A stretch of DNA of 64,000 nucleotides from contig JABXHM010000014.1 of the NCBI GenBank assembly GCA_013373625.1, positions 62,001-126,000 on the forward strand, read 5' to 3'. Position 1 is the first letter of the stretch. Each line of letters begins with the position of its first letter. The notes under the pieces are model-generated. The model saw only the letters and a program-made list of their open reading frames with translations. It made no database searches and was not told the origin of the DNA. Positions 9,071 through 18,061 of this stretch are shown here, piece after piece. The stretch is from Alteromonadaceae bacterium (GTDB taxonomy: Bacteria > Pseudomonadota > Gammaproteobacteria > Enterobacterales > Alteromonadaceae). The translations under genes were made by a program, and so were the position numbers.

Positions 9071-10249
9071 ATGGTTATTAAGCCCAAAATTCGTGGCTTC
9101 ATTTGCACCAATGCACATCCGGTTGGATGCGGCGCAGTGGTTGCAGAACAAATTGAATATATTCAGGGGCTTGGCGAGCTTGGTGAAGGGCCTAAGAAAG
9201 TGCTGATCATTGGCTCTTCCACCGGCTATGGTCTGGCATCGCGGATCACTTCAGCTTTTGGCTATGGTGCTGATACGCTTGGTGTTTGTTTTGAAAAGCC
9301 GCCTACTGAACGTAAAACAGGTACTGCAGGTTGGTACAATACCGCGGCATTTCACCAAAAAGCTAAAGCGGCTGATTTGTATGCTGAAACCATCAATGGT
9401 GATGCTTTTTCCAATGAAATCAAAGCTGAAGTTATAGAGAAGATCAAAGCTGATTTGGGTAAGGTGGACCTGGTTATCTACAGTCTGGCGTCACCACGGC
9501 GCACCGACCCTGCAACCGGAGAGGTTTATAAATCAACCCTCAAGCCGGTAGGGCAGGCCTACACCACCAAAACTTATGATACCGATAAAGATAAGATTCA
9601 TGATGTGTCACTGGAACCAGCCAGCGAAGAAGAAATTGCCAACACGGTTAAAGTAATGGGTGGCGAAGATTGGGAGCTGTGGCTTAACGCTCTCGCTGAC
9701 GCGGGAGTCCTGGCTGAAGGATGCAAAACCACAGCATATACCTATATTGGTAAAGAGCTTACCTGGCCAATTTACGGTCAGGCAACCATTGGTAAAGCTA
9801 AAGAAGACCTTGACCGTGCTGCTGCGGCGATTAACAGTGATCTGGGAAGTTTGAAAGTGGATGCGCATGTGTCGTCACTGAAAGCGTTGGTGACACAGGC
9901 AAGTTCAGCGATTCCGGTTATGCCTTTGTATATCTCTTTGATCTATCAGGTGATGAAAGAAGAAGGTACGCATGAGGGGTGTATTGAACAAATAGGCGGG
10001 TTATACCGTGAATGTCTATATGGTGACAATGCGACGCTTGATGAGCAGAATCGTTTTCGTATGGATGGTAAGGAAACCAATGACGCTACCCAGGCTAAAA
10101 TCAAAGCGCTATGGGATCAGGTCACCCAGGATAATTTTCATGAATTGAGTGACTATGCCGGTTACCACCATGAATTCCTCAAATTGTTCGGATTTGATGT
10201 GAGAGGCATCGATTATGATGCAGAAGTTGACCCTATGGTAAGTTGGTAA
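9071..10249 (+). CDS. fabV: Trans-2-enoyl-ACP/CoA reductase FabV
   Basis: A 392-residue NADH-dependent enoyl reductase catalysing the last step of the fatty-acid elongation cycle. It is an oversized SDR relative of FabI, and family members are generally triclosan-tolerant. The opening residues [16 protein letters not shown] are diagnostic. The cofactor loop [11 protein letters not shown] is at 48-58, and the catalytic pair Y235-x8-K244 sits in [10 protein letters not shown]. No fatty-acid neighbour is present. GAAAGGA lies upstream of the ATG and a terminator follows. Confidence 0.95.
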   Translation: MVIKPKIRGFICTNAHPVGCGAVVAEQIEYIQGLGELGEGPKKVLIIGSSTGYGLASRITSAFGYGADTLGVCFEKPPTERKTGTAGWYNTAAFHQKAKAADLYAETINGDAFSNEIKAEVIEKIKADLGKVDLVIYSLASPRRTDPATGEVYKSTLKPVGQAYTTKTYDTDKDKIHDVSLEPASEEEIANTVKVMGGEDWELWLNALADAGVLAEGCKTTAYTYIGKELTWPIYGQATIGKAKEDLDRAAAAINSDLGSLKVDAHVSSLKALVTQASSAIPVMPLYISLIYQVMKEEGTHEGCIEQIGGLYRECLYGDNATLDEQNRFRMDGKETNDATQAKIKALWDQVTQDNFHELSDYAGYHHEFLKLFGFDVRGIDYDAEVDPMVSW

Positions 10250-10268
10250 TACCATTTGGTTGCTGACA

Positions 10269-10295
10269 AAAGCCGTCGTAAAGACGGCTTTGTTT
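10269..10295 (+). terminator. Intrinsic terminator of fabV
   Basis: AAAGCCGTC/GACGGCTTT, a 9-bp stem with a 5-base loop, followed by GTTTTG. Confidence 0.75.
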
Positions 10296-10824
10296 TGTTA
10301 CATCCTTACCTGGATTTGCCCGGCAAAAAGCCTGCGTTAGCGGTGAATAAGTGCCTCATTCGCTGATACATATTGGCGTTTGTTGGGTATTACTACTAAT
10401 GTGGTAGGTTAGTTGTACAGATAATTAGGATAAAAATTAGCGATATTCTGTAATCGGCATAGCGTAAGTTGCTATGTTGATGCTAAAATTCCGAAATTAA
10501 GTGGGGAGTATGTATCTATTCCTCTCTTGCGTCGTGTTAACAGGCGTCAACAGCAAGCGCCTTTCTAAGCAAAGCAGTTAGTTAACAACGACATAGTCAA
10601 ACAAAAATAATAACAACTCAGCAGGATTTTCCGGCAGGATAGCGATTATTTGCAAAGTAATGATTAACGCTTTGTAGCTTTGTCGCGGTTTGTTTTATGC
10701 AAAGCGCTGGTGCGCGGAGTAAGTGCGTTTTTGAATAGTGCCTCCGATAAAGTTTGATAATAAAGGCATTTTCTATTCAAAAGAGTATTTCTAGAGTATT
10801 TCTATTAGAGTAGTGCGATTACGT
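10296..10824. other. Long intergenic leader upstream of the nqr operon
   Basis: About 530 bases with no ORF I would defend and no RNA gene I recognise. Just before nqrA there is a short direct repeat, GAGTATTTCTA, in two adjacent copies (about 10782-10803). The stretch presumably holds the nqr promoter and a 5' leader; I could not assign -35/-10 elements with confidence. Confidence 0.4.
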
Positions 10825-12165
10825 ATGATAAAAATCAAAAAAGGTCTCGACCTCCCTATATCGGGAGCTCCGACACAACAGATCCAGGACGGTCTGTCAG
10901 TGACGCGAGCTGCCATAATGGGAGAAGAATATGTGGGTATGCGTCCTACCATGCACGTGCAGGTTGGAGACAAAGTGAAGAAAGGTCAGTTGATTTTTGA
11001 AGATAAGAAAAATCCTGGCGTTAAATTCACTGCTCCGGTTGCCGGTGAGGTGGTAGAAGTAAACCGCGGTGCTAAACGTGTTTTACAATCAGTTGTGGTA
11101 AAGCAAGACGGTGATGAAGCGGAAACCTTCGAAGCCATTGCTGCAGATAAAATTACGGCTACTGGACGTGAGAAAATTGAACAGCTGTTAGTGGATACCG
11201 GACTGTGGACGACACTTCGTACCCGCCCATTCAGTAAATCACCAGCTTTGGGCTCTACACCCAGTGCAATTTTCGTCAATGCCATGGACACTAATCCGTT
11301 AGCGGCAGACCCGGCAGTAATTATAGCTGAGCGTCAGGACGATTTAGCCAATGGCCTTAAAGCACTTAGCGTGTTATCTGGTGGTAAGGTCTATCTGACT
11401 AAAAAAGCCGGTAGCAATGTGTCAGCGGGCGACAGCAGTGCCGAGGTGGTCGAGTTTGACGGTCCTCACCCTGCTGGTCTGGTTGGCACGCATGTGCATT
11501 TCATCGACCCGGTTGGTACCAAGAAAATTGCATGGACGGTTAACTATCAGGATGTGATAGCCATCGGTGCAACACTCACATCTGGTCAGTTGGATAACTC
11601 TCGCGTTGTGGCAATTGGCGGCCCGGCTGCCAAGAACCCGCGTTTAGTACGCACCGTTATTGGTGGCGACCTGACAGAATTAACCGCTGCTGAAAAAGCA
11701 GACGGTGAAGTGCGGGTGGTATCAGGCTCTGTACTCAACGGGACAACCGCTCAGGGCGTGCACGGATTCCTCGGACGTTTTCATTTGCAGGTGTCATTGC
11801 TGCTTGAAGGTCATGAGAAAAAACTCTTCGGTTGGTTAGCGCCAGGTGCTGATATGCACTCGGTAACGCGTGCCTATACCGGCCACTTTAGTGGTAGCAA
11901 GCAGTTTGACATGACAACCTCTACCAACGGTTCAGAGCGTTCAATGGTGCCAATTGGCAACTATGAACGTGTTATGCCACTGGATATCCTTCCAACATTG
12001 TTATTACGAGATCTAATCTCTGGTGATACAGACAGTGCTCAAACATTAGGTTGTTTGGAATTGGACGAAGAAGATTTAGCCCTGTGCACTTACGTGTGCC
12101 CGGGTAAATATACTTACGGTTCGATTCTGCGCGACTGTTTGACGACCATTGAGAAAGAGGGTTAA
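10825..12165 (+). CDS. nqrA: Na+-translocating NADH:quinone reductase subunit A
   Basis: A 446-residue subunit, the family's usual length, opening with the invariant [12 protein letters not shown]. NqrA is the peripheral, cytoplasmic-side subunit implicated in ubiquinone binding in the six-subunit Na+ pump. The barrel-sandwich-like N-terminus ([16 protein letters not shown]) and the C-terminal [17 protein letters not shown] segment are recognisable. A GTG four codons earlier is in frame, but family members start at this ATG; no strong Shine-Dalgarno is visible for either. It is the first gene of nqrABCDEF. Confidence 0.96.
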   Translation: MIKIKKGLDLPISGAPTQQIQDGLSVTRAAIMGEEYVGMRPTMHVQVGDKVKKGQLIFEDKKNPGVKFTAPVAGEVVEVNRGAKRVLQSVVVKQDGDEAETFEAIAADKITATGREKIEQLLVDTGLWTTLRTRPFSKSPALGSTPSAIFVNAMDTNPLAADPAVIIAERQDDLANGLKALSVLSGGKVYLTKKAGSNVSAGDSSAEVVEFDGPHPAGLVGTHVHFIDPVGTKKIAWTVNYQDVIAIGATLTSGQLDNSRVVAIGGPAAKNPRLVRTVIGGDLTELTAAEKADGEVRVVSGSVLNGTTAQGVHGFLGRFHLQVSLLLEGHEKKLFGWLAPGADMHSVTRAYTGHFSGSKQFDMTTSTNGSERSMVPIGNYERVMPLDILPTLLLRDLISGDTDSAQTLGCLELDEEDLALCTYVCPGKYTYGSILRDCLTTIEKEG

Positions 12166-12168
12166 GTC

Positions 12169-13371
12169 ATGGGTTTAAAAGCGTATTTAGAAAAAATCGA
12201 ACCGAATTTCGAACCCGGTGGTAAGTATGAAAAGTGGTACGCGTTATATGAAGCTGCGGCCACTATTTTTTACACTCCCGGTAAAGTAAACAAAGCCGGA
12301 ACACACGTACGTGACAGTATCGACCTGAAACGCATTATGATTATGGTGTGGATGGCGACCTTTCCTTGTATGTTCTTCGGTATGTACAACATTGGTTTTC
12401 AGGCTCAGGATGCCATTGCGGCAGGTGCGGGTACGTTACCAGACACCTGGCAGGCAGGCCTGTTTACTGCGCTGGGCGGTGATTTGACCAACGCCGGTAC
12501 GCTGGGATTAATGTTCTACGGCGCATGTTTTTGGTTACCTATTTATGCCGTGACTTTCGCGGTAGGTGGTTTCTGGGAAGTCTTGTTTGCGTCAGTGCGT
12601 AAGCACGAAGTTAACGAGGGTTTCTTTGTCACCTCGGTACTATTTGCTTTAACACTGCCTGCGACTATTCCGTTATGGCAGGTTGCTTTAGGTATTACCT
12701 TTGGTGTGGTTATCGCTAAAGAAATCTTTGGTGGTACTGGCCGTAACTTCCTTAACCCGGCGCTGTCTGGACGTGCCTTCCTGTACTTTGCGTATCCAGC
12801 GCAAATTTCAGGTGATCGTGTTTGGGTTGCAGCCGATGGTTATTCAGGTGCGACGTCACTGAGCGATGGCGCAATGGGTAATTTAAACTACGCTGATACG
12901 TCTGCGTGGATGGATGCCTTCATGGGCTTCATTCCAGGTTCAGCCGGTGAAGTTTCAACCCTGGCCATTATGATAGGTGGATTGTTTATTATTTACATGC
13001 GTATTGCGAGTTGGCGTATTGTTGCTGGTGTCGCATTGGGTGTGGCGTTTTTCGCAACATTACTCAATCTGATTGGCAGCGATACCAATGCGATGTTTGC
13101 AATGCCTGCACACTGGCACTTTGTGGTCGGCGGGTTAGCGTTTGGTATGTTCTTTATGGCTACCGATCCGGTATCTGCATCGTTCACTAACCAAGGTAAG
13201 TGGGCGTACGGGTTCTTTATCGGTTTTATGACGGTGCTTATTCGCGTACTTAACCCTGCATTCCCTGAGGGTGTTATGCTGGCAATTCTGTTTGCCAACC
13301 TGTGGGCGCCACTATTCGACTACTTTGTCGCTCAAAGCAATATTAAGCGGAGGATAGCTCGTGTCGGCTAA
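12169..13371 (+). CDS. nqrB: Na+-translocating NADH:quinone reductase subunit B
   Basis: A 400-residue integral membrane subunit with about ten hydrophobic segments. It carries riboflavin and a covalently bound FMN in the Na+ path. The FMN attachment motif SGATSL is present, with acceptor Thr229 in GYSGATS. The preceding NqrA stop is 3 bases away, and the 3' end overlaps the start of nqrC by 11 bases, which suggests translational coupling. Confidence 0.97.
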   Translation: MGLKAYLEKIEPNFEPGGKYEKWYALYEAAATIFYTPGKVNKAGTHVRDSIDLKRIMIMVWMATFPCMFFGMYNIGFQAQDAIAAGAGTLPDTWQAGLFTALGGDLTNAGTLGLMFYGACFWLPIYAVTFAVGGFWEVLFASVRKHEVNEGFFVTSVLFALTLPATIPLWQVALGITFGVVIAKEIFGGTGRNFLNPALSGRAFLYFAYPAQISGDRVWVAADGYSGATSLSDGAMGNLNYADTSAWMDAFMGFIPGSAGEVSTLAIMIGGLFIIYMRIASWRIVAGVALGVAFFATLLNLIGSDTNAMFAMPAHWHFVVGGLAFGMFFMATDPVSASFTNQGKWAYGFFIGFMTVLIRVLNPAFPEGVMLAILFANLWAPLFDYFVAQSNIKRRIARVG

Positions 13372-14122
13372 CAAAGAATCTTTAGGAAGAACCGTTGGCG
13401 TAGTGCTGGCCGTTTGTTTAGTTTGCTCGGTCATTGTGTCGGGTGCTGCAGTGGGTTTGCGTGATATTCAGCAGACCAATGCAATGAAAGACAAAATGTC
13501 TAACATTTTACACGCTGCAGGTCTGTTAGAGCAGGCGCAGGGTGACATCCTTGGCACGTATAATGAGTTTGTCGAGCAGCGTTTCGTTGACCTGAGTTCA
13601 GGTGAGTTTGTAGAGGCGCCGTCGGAAGATTACGACATGTATAAAGCCGCTAAGAAAACTGACATGAGCGTCAAGGTGGAAAACAGCAATGTTGGTTTCC
13701 AGCGTCGTGCAGAAATCGCATCGGTATATCTGGTTCGTGATGACGCCGGTGATGTTAGCCGCGTTATCCTGCCGGTACACGGCAGTGGTCTGTGGGATCT
13801 GATGTACGGCTTTTTAGCACTGGATGCAGACGGTAAAACGGTTCGCGAACTGATTTATTATCAGCAAAAAGAAACGCCAGGACTGGGTGGTGAAGTGCAA
13901 AACCCGGCATGGCAGGAAAAGTGGGACGGTAAAAAGCTTTACTCTGACGATGGTGCGGTAGCACTGGAAGTTAAAAAGAATGCTGGTGCTGAAAACCCCT
14001 ATGCGGTTGATGCTCTGTCTGGTGCCACACTAACCAGTAACGGTGTTAATAACACTGTTCAGTATTGGGTTGGTGAAAGCGGTTTTGGCCCGTTCCTTAA
14101 AAAGCAAGCCTGGCGTTCGTAA
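13361..14122 (+). CDS. nqrC: Na+-translocating NADH:quinone reductase subunit C
   Basis: A 253-residue subunit with one N-terminal membrane helix (about 11-32) and a periplasmic FMN-binding domain. The flavinylation motif D-A-L-SGATLT is at 217-225, with acceptor Thr223; ApbE, encoded downstream, attaches the FMN. The start is GTG behind GCGGAGGA inside the end of nqrB. Confidence 0.97.
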   Translation: MSANKESLGRTVGVVLAVCLVCSVIVSGAAVGLRDIQQTNAMKDKMSNILHAAGLLEQAQGDILGTYNEFVEQRFVDLSSGEFVEAPSEDYDMYKAAKKTDMSVKVENSNVGFQRRAEIASVYLVRDDAGDVSRVILPVHGSGLWDLMYGFLALDADGKTVRELIYYQQKETPGLGGEVQNPAWQEKWDGKKLYSDDGAVALEVKKNAGAENPYAVDALSGATLTSNGVNNTVQYWVGESGFGPFLKKQAWRS

Positions 14123-14134
14123 GGGGTTATTATC

Positions 14135-14767
14135 ATGGCTGATACAAAAGAAATGAAAAAGGTCCTGTTTGGACCGATTTTGGACAGTAACCCAATCGCA
14201 CTGCAAATACTGGGTATTTGTTCTGCGCTGGCAATTACGACCAAACTGGAAACTGCATTGGTAATGTCACTGGCATTAACCAGCGTAGTGGCGTTTTCAA
14301 ACTTATTTATTTCGTTAATTCGAAATCAGATCCCCAGCAGCGTGCGGATCATCATTCAGATGACTATTATCGCTTCACTGGTGATCGTGGTTGACCAAAT
14401 CCTCAAGGCTTACTCCTATGAGGTCTCAAAGCAATTGTCGGTATTTGTTGGCTTGATTATTACTAACTGTATCGTTATGGGCCGCGCTGAGGCCTACGCA
14501 ATGAAGAGTCCACCGTTAATGAGCTTTTTAGATGGCATCGGTAACGGTTTAGGTTATTCATTTGTACTGATTATTGTGGGTATTGTAAAAGAGCTATTTG
14601 GTTTCGGTACGCTGCTTGGCTTCGAGATCCTGCCACTGGTGCAAAATGGTGGCTGGTATCAGGCGAATGGTCTGCTGATTCTGCCGTTCAGCTCGTTCTT
14701 CTTAATTGGTGGTCTGGTATGGGTTATTCGTACTATCCGCCCGGAACAAGTTGAGCCTAAGGAGTAA
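14135..14767 (+). CDS. nqrD: Na+-translocating NADH:quinone reductase subunit D
   Basis: A 210-residue membrane subunit with six helices, homologous to NqrE and RnfE. The two subunits form an inverted-topology pair that holds an intramembrane iron centre. The motif [14 protein letters not shown] near residue 110 contains the conserved cysteine (Cys112). The gene lies 12 bases after nqrC and 6 bases before nqrE. The start codon ATG matches the family N-terminus [15 protein letters not shown]. Confidence 0.97.
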   Translation: MADTKEMKKVLFGPILDSNPIALQILGICSALAITTKLETALVMSLALTSVVAFSNLFISLIRNQIPSSVRIIIQMTIIASLVIVVDQILKAYSYEVSKQLSVFVGLIITNCIVMGRAEAYAMKSPPLMSFLDGIGNGLGYSFVLIIVGIVKELFGFGTLLGFEILPLVQNGGWYQANGLLILPFSSFFLIGGLVWVIRTIRPEQVEPKE

Positions 14768-14773
14768 GACGTC

Positions 14774-15382
14774 GTGGAACATTATTTATCTTTATTTGTT
14801 CGCTCTATCTTTGTTGAAAACATGGCTTTGTCGTTGTTTTTGGGAATGTGTACGTTCCTGGCGGTGTCAAAGAAAGTCAAAACAGCAATGGGTCTGGGCG
14901 TAGCGGTAATTGTTGTACTGGGTATCTCTGTACCGGTAAACCAGGTTATCTATGTAAACATCCTGGCGCCTGGTGCGCTGGCGTGGGCCGGCTTCCCGGA
15001 TGCTGATCTGAGCTTTTTGAACTTCCTGACCTTCATCGGCGTAATAGCTGCATTGGTGCAGATCCTGGAAATGAGTCTGGATAAGTTTTTCCCGGCGCTT
15101 TACAACGCGTTAGGTATCTTCCTGCCGTTGATTACCGTTAACTGTGCAATCTTCGGTGGTGTCGCGTTTGCTGTGCAACGTGAGTACAACTTTACCGAGA
15201 GTATTGTCTACGGTGTAGGTAGTGGTATGGGTTGGGCATTGGCTATTGTGTTGCTGGCTGCTGTGCGTGAAAAGCTGAAATATGCTGACATGCCAGACGG
15301 TATCCGTGGTCTGGGCTCTGTGTTCATGATTGCTGGTCTGATGGCACTGGGTTTCCAGTCCTTCACTGGTGTGCAGCTGTAA
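14774..15382 (+). CDS. nqrE: Na+-translocating NADH:quinone reductase subunit E
   Basis: A 202-residue six-helix membrane subunit and partner of NqrD. The conserved cysteine segments [10 protein letters not shown] (Cys26) and [14 protein letters not shown] (near 120) are visible; in the solved complex these residues and their NqrD equivalents hold the iron centre. It starts at GTG with AAGGAG eight bases upstream, a region that overlaps the end of nqrD. Confidence 0.97.
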   Translation: MEHYLSLFVRSIFVENMALSLFLGMCTFLAVSKKVKTAMGLGVAVIVVLGISVPVNQVIYVNILAPGALAWAGFPDADLSFLNFLTFIGVIAALVQILEMSLDKFFPALYNALGIFLPLITVNCAIFGGVAFAVQREYNFTESIVYGVGSGMGWALAIVLLAAVREKLKYADMPDGIRGLGSVFMIAGLMALGFQSFTGVQL

Positions 15383-15404
15383 TTAACGCTAGGGAGCAGA
15401 AACT

Positions 15405-16637
15405 ATGAATCAAATTGAAATAATTCTTGGCGTAGGCATGTTCATTGCCATCGTACTGGCTTTGGTATTCATTATTATGTTTGCCAAATCAAAGTTAGTA
15501 CCCTCTGGTGATGTAGTCATAACCATCAATGACGATCCGGATAAATCTATAACTACAGCGCCTGGCGGTAAGCTATTAGGTGCTTTGGCTGATGCCGGTA
15601 TTTTTGTGTCATCGGCTTGTGGTGGTGGTGGTTCATGTGGCCAGTGTCGGGTAGACATAAAAGAAGGTGGTGGTGAAATACTGCCAACTGAACTGGATCA
15701 CATCACTAAGCGCGAAGCACGCGAAGGCTGTCGCTTGTCATGCCAGGTTGCTATCAAGCAAGATATGAAAATTGAGCTTGAAGAAGAAATCTTCGGCGTT
15801 AAAAAGTGGGATTGTGAAGTTATTTCTAATGATAACAAAGCCACTTTTATCAAAGAGCTTAAACTTAAAATTCCTAATGGTGAAAGTGTGCCGTTCCGAG
15901 CTGGTGGTTACATTCAGATCGAGGCTCCACCTCACCATGTGAAATATAAAGAGTTTGAGATCCCTGATGAATACCGCCCTGACTGGGAGCGTTTTGGCTT
16001 CTTCGACATTGAGTCGAAAGTTGACGAAGAAACCATTCGTGCCTATTCAATGGCAAACTATCCGGAAGAAGAAGGGATTATTATGCTGAACGTGCGTATT
16101 GCTACGCCGCCGCCTAATAACTTAACCTTGCCGGCTGGTAAAATGTCATCGTACATCTGGAGTCTTAAAGAAGGCGACAAAGCGACGATTTCTGGTCCGT
16201 TCGGTGAATTCTTCGCCAAAGATACCGACGCTGAAATGGTATTTGTTGGTGGTGGTGCCGGTATGGCGCCGATGCGTTCACACATCTTTGACCAACTGCG
16301 TCGAATCAAAACAGATCGCAAGATGACATTCTGGTACGGTGCTCGTTCACTGCGCGAAATGTTCTATGTAGAAGATTTCGATATGCTGCAGGAAGAAAAC
16401 GAAAACTTCAGCTGGCATGTGGCCTTGTCTGATCCACAACCAGAAGATAACTGGACTGGTGATACCGGGTTTATTCACAACGTATTGTTGGAAAATTACC
16501 TGAAAGACCACCCGGCACCAGAAGATTGTGAATTCTATATGTGTGGTCCACCAATGATGAATGCGGCAGTTATTAACATGCTCAAAGATCTTGGTGTTGA
16601 AGATGAAAACATTATGTTGGATGACTTTGGTGGTTAA
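15405..16637 (+). CDS. nqrF: Na+-translocating NADH:quinone reductase subunit F
   Basis: A 410-residue NADH-oxidising subunit. It has an N-terminal membrane anchor (about 5-27), then a [2Fe-2S] ferredoxin domain with Cys72, Cys78, Cys81 and Cys113. The FAD domain carries RAYSMANYP, and the NADH domain has [12 protein letters not shown] and a C-terminal YMCGPPMM. Electrons enter the complex here. It is the last structural gene and is followed by a strong terminator. Confidence 0.98.
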   Translation: MNQIEIILGVGMFIAIVLALVFIIMFAKSKLVPSGDVVITINDDPDKSITTAPGGKLLGALADAGIFVSSACGGGGSCGQCRVDIKEGGGEILPTELDHITKREAREGCRLSCQVAIKQDMKIELEEEIFGVKKWDCEVISNDNKATFIKELKLKIPNGESVPFRAGGYIQIEAPPHHVKYKEFEIPDEYRPDWERFGFFDIESKVDEETIRAYSMANYPEEEGIIMLNVRIATPPPNNLTLPAGKMSSYIWSLKEGDKATISGPFGEFFAKDTDAEMVFVGGGAGMAPMRSHIFDQLRRIKTDRKMTFWYGARSLREMFYVEDFDMLQEENENFSWHVALSDPQPEDNWTGDTGFIHNVLLENYLKDHPAPEDCEFYMCGPPMMNAAVINMLKDLGVEDENIMLDDFGG

Positions 16638-16654
16638 TGCCAACGATCACGAAT

Positions 16655-16683
16655 AAAAAAGGGGCTTATTAGCCCCTTTTTTT
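16655..16683 (+). terminator. Intrinsic terminator after nqrF
   Basis: GGGGCT-TATT-AGCCCC stem flanked by an A-run and seven T residues. It separates the structural nqr genes from apbE-nqrM. Confidence 0.9.
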
Positions 16684-16693
16684 ATTTAACCTG

Positions 16694-16699
16694 TATAAT
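16694..16699 (+). promoter_or_regulatory. Candidate -10 element for apbE-nqrM
   Basis: A perfect TATAAT 40 bases before the apbE GTG and directly downstream of the nqrF terminator. No convincing -35 hexamer is visible at 17 bases, where the terminator stem lies, so this is tentative. Confidence 0.35.
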
Positions 16700-16738
16700 T
16701 GCGCCGTTTGTAAGAAGTTGCTGTTTAAGGGGAGTTGA

Positions 16739-17752
16739 GTGGCACGTATTAAATATTTACTGGTAGTGTCGGTATTATTGCTAGCGGCGTGTTCTGGCGC
16801 ACCGAAAGTTGAGGTAGAGCACCTCGTTGGTCAAACCATGGGTACGTCATACAATGTAAAATTCCCTGCGGTGACAGGTGTTGAGAGAGAAGCGTTAAAG
16901 GCAGCGATAGACCAACGTCTGGTGCGAGTGAATGCGCTGATGTCAACCTACGACCCTACTTCTGAGCTGTCACGATTTAATCAGTATCGGTACGACACGC
17001 CGTTTGAACTGTCAGAAGAAACTCTGCTGGTAATAAATGAAGCCATTCGTTTAGGTCAACTCAGCGACGGCGTGCTGGATGTCACAGTCGGTCCTCTGGT
17101 GAATTTATGGGGGTTCGGTCCAACTATGCGCCCGGAAACGATTCCCAGTGAGCAGGATATTCTTGCTGTGCGACAGTACGTGGGCTTAGATAAGCTGGCA
17201 GTGCGCGGTAATGCGCTTATCAAAAAGCACCCGCAACTTTACGTAGATTTATCTACGATTGCCAAAGGATATGGGGTTGATGTGGTTGCGGAACTACTAG
17301 AGCAGCAGGGAATTACTGATTATCTGGTAGAGATCGGTGGTGAAATGCGGGTAAATGGCCAAAAAGGCGATGGCTCTCCATGGCTAATTGCCATAGAAAA
17401 ACCGGTTTCTAATGAAAGAGCAGTGCAAAAAGTCGTGTCTATTGGAGATAACGCTATTGCCACATCGGGAGATTATCGTAATTACTATGAGCAAGATGGT
17501 GTCAGGTATTCACACCTGATCGATCCTCGTACCGGTAAACCAATACAGCATAATACCGTATCAGTTACTGTAGTCACATCATCTTCTATGACAGCAGATG
17601 GGTTGGCTACTGCGTTTAATGTAATGGGGTGGGACGCCGCTATTGCATTGGCAGAAGAAAACGATATGGCGGTGTTTATTATCCGTCGTATCGATGACAC
17701 TTTCGAAGAATATAGCAGTCCGGCATTCGAAGAGTTGGTGACTGTGTACTAG
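16739..17752 (+). CDS. apbE: FAD:protein FMN transferase ApbE, lipoprotein
   Basis: A 337-residue enzyme that transfers FMN from FAD to the threonines of NqrB and NqrC. The N-terminus is a lipoprotein signal with lipobox LLAAC (Cys18), placing it on the periplasmic side where the acceptor residues are. Family motifs include GTSYNVKF, MSTYDPTSELSRFN, the DLSTIAKGYGVD segment, EIGGEMRVNG, and the SGDYRNYYEQDG/HLIDPRTGKP metal-binding part. The GTG start is preceded by AAGGGGAG. Confidence 0.95.
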   Translation: MARIKYLLVVSVLLLAACSGAPKVEVEHLVGQTMGTSYNVKFPAVTGVEREALKAAIDQRLVRVNALMSTYDPTSELSRFNQYRYDTPFELSEETLLVINEAIRLGQLSDGVLDVTVGPLVNLWGFGPTMRPETIPSEQDILAVRQYVGLDKLAVRGNALIKKHPQLYVDLSTIAKGYGVDVVAELLEQQGITDYLVEIGGEMRVNGQKGDGSPWLIAIEKPVSNERAVQKVVSIGDNAIATSGDYRNYYEQDGVRYSHLIDPRTGKPIQHNTVSVTVVTSSSMTADGLATAFNVMGWDAAIALAEENDMAVFIIRRIDDTFEEYSSPAFEELVTVY

Positions 17753-17776
17753 AGCATAAGCTCTACAAGTGAGTAA

Positions 17777-18013
17777 ATGATGAGTACTTTTATTTTAGCT
17801 TTTGTATTTTTTTTAGTCATGGTTGCAGCCATGGCGGTCGGCTACATGTTTCAGCGCAAGAGCATTTCTGGCAGTTGCGGTGGCTTAGGTGCGTTAGGAA
17901 TTTCCAAAGCCTGTGATTGCCCCGAACCCTGCGATCGTAAAAAAGCGCGCATGGAAAGAGAGCAAGTGCGGCAGGAAAAGCTCAAAGAGTGGGATAAAGA
18001 CCGTATTATCTGA
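17777..18013 (+). CDS. nqrM: Na+-NQR maturation protein NqrM
   Basis: A 78-residue protein of the former DUF539 family. One N-terminal membrane helix (about 4-24) is followed by a cysteine cluster at Cys34, Cys46, Cys48 and Cys52 (SGSCGG, KACDCPEPC) and a charged C-terminus. NqrM is required for assembly of Na+-NQR, apparently to supply iron to the NqrD/NqrE centre. It is 24 bases from apbE and likely co-transcribed. Two consecutive ATG codons make the exact start ambiguous by one residue. Confidence 0.93.
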   Translation: MMSTFILAFVFFLVMVAAMAVGYMFQRKSISGSCGGLGALGISKACDCPEPCDRKKARMEREQVRQEKLKEWDKDRII

Positions 18014-18024
18014 GTAAAGGTACC

Positions 18025-18051
18025 TCTGGTCATCTGCCACAGATGGCCAGA
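18025..18051. terminator. Hairpin between convergent nqrM and sensor-kinase genes
   Basis: A 12-bp stem (TCTGGTCATCTG against CAGATGGCCAGA, one G-T wobble) with a 3-base loop. No T-run follows on either strand, so it is a weak or factor-assisted terminator, or simply a protective 3' hairpin. Confidence 0.4.
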
Positions 18052-18061
18052 CAACGCTGTA

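Noticed and set aside
13764..13964. Minus-strand frames within the nqr operon
   Set aside because: All lie opposite well-supported nqr subunits and show no domain features.
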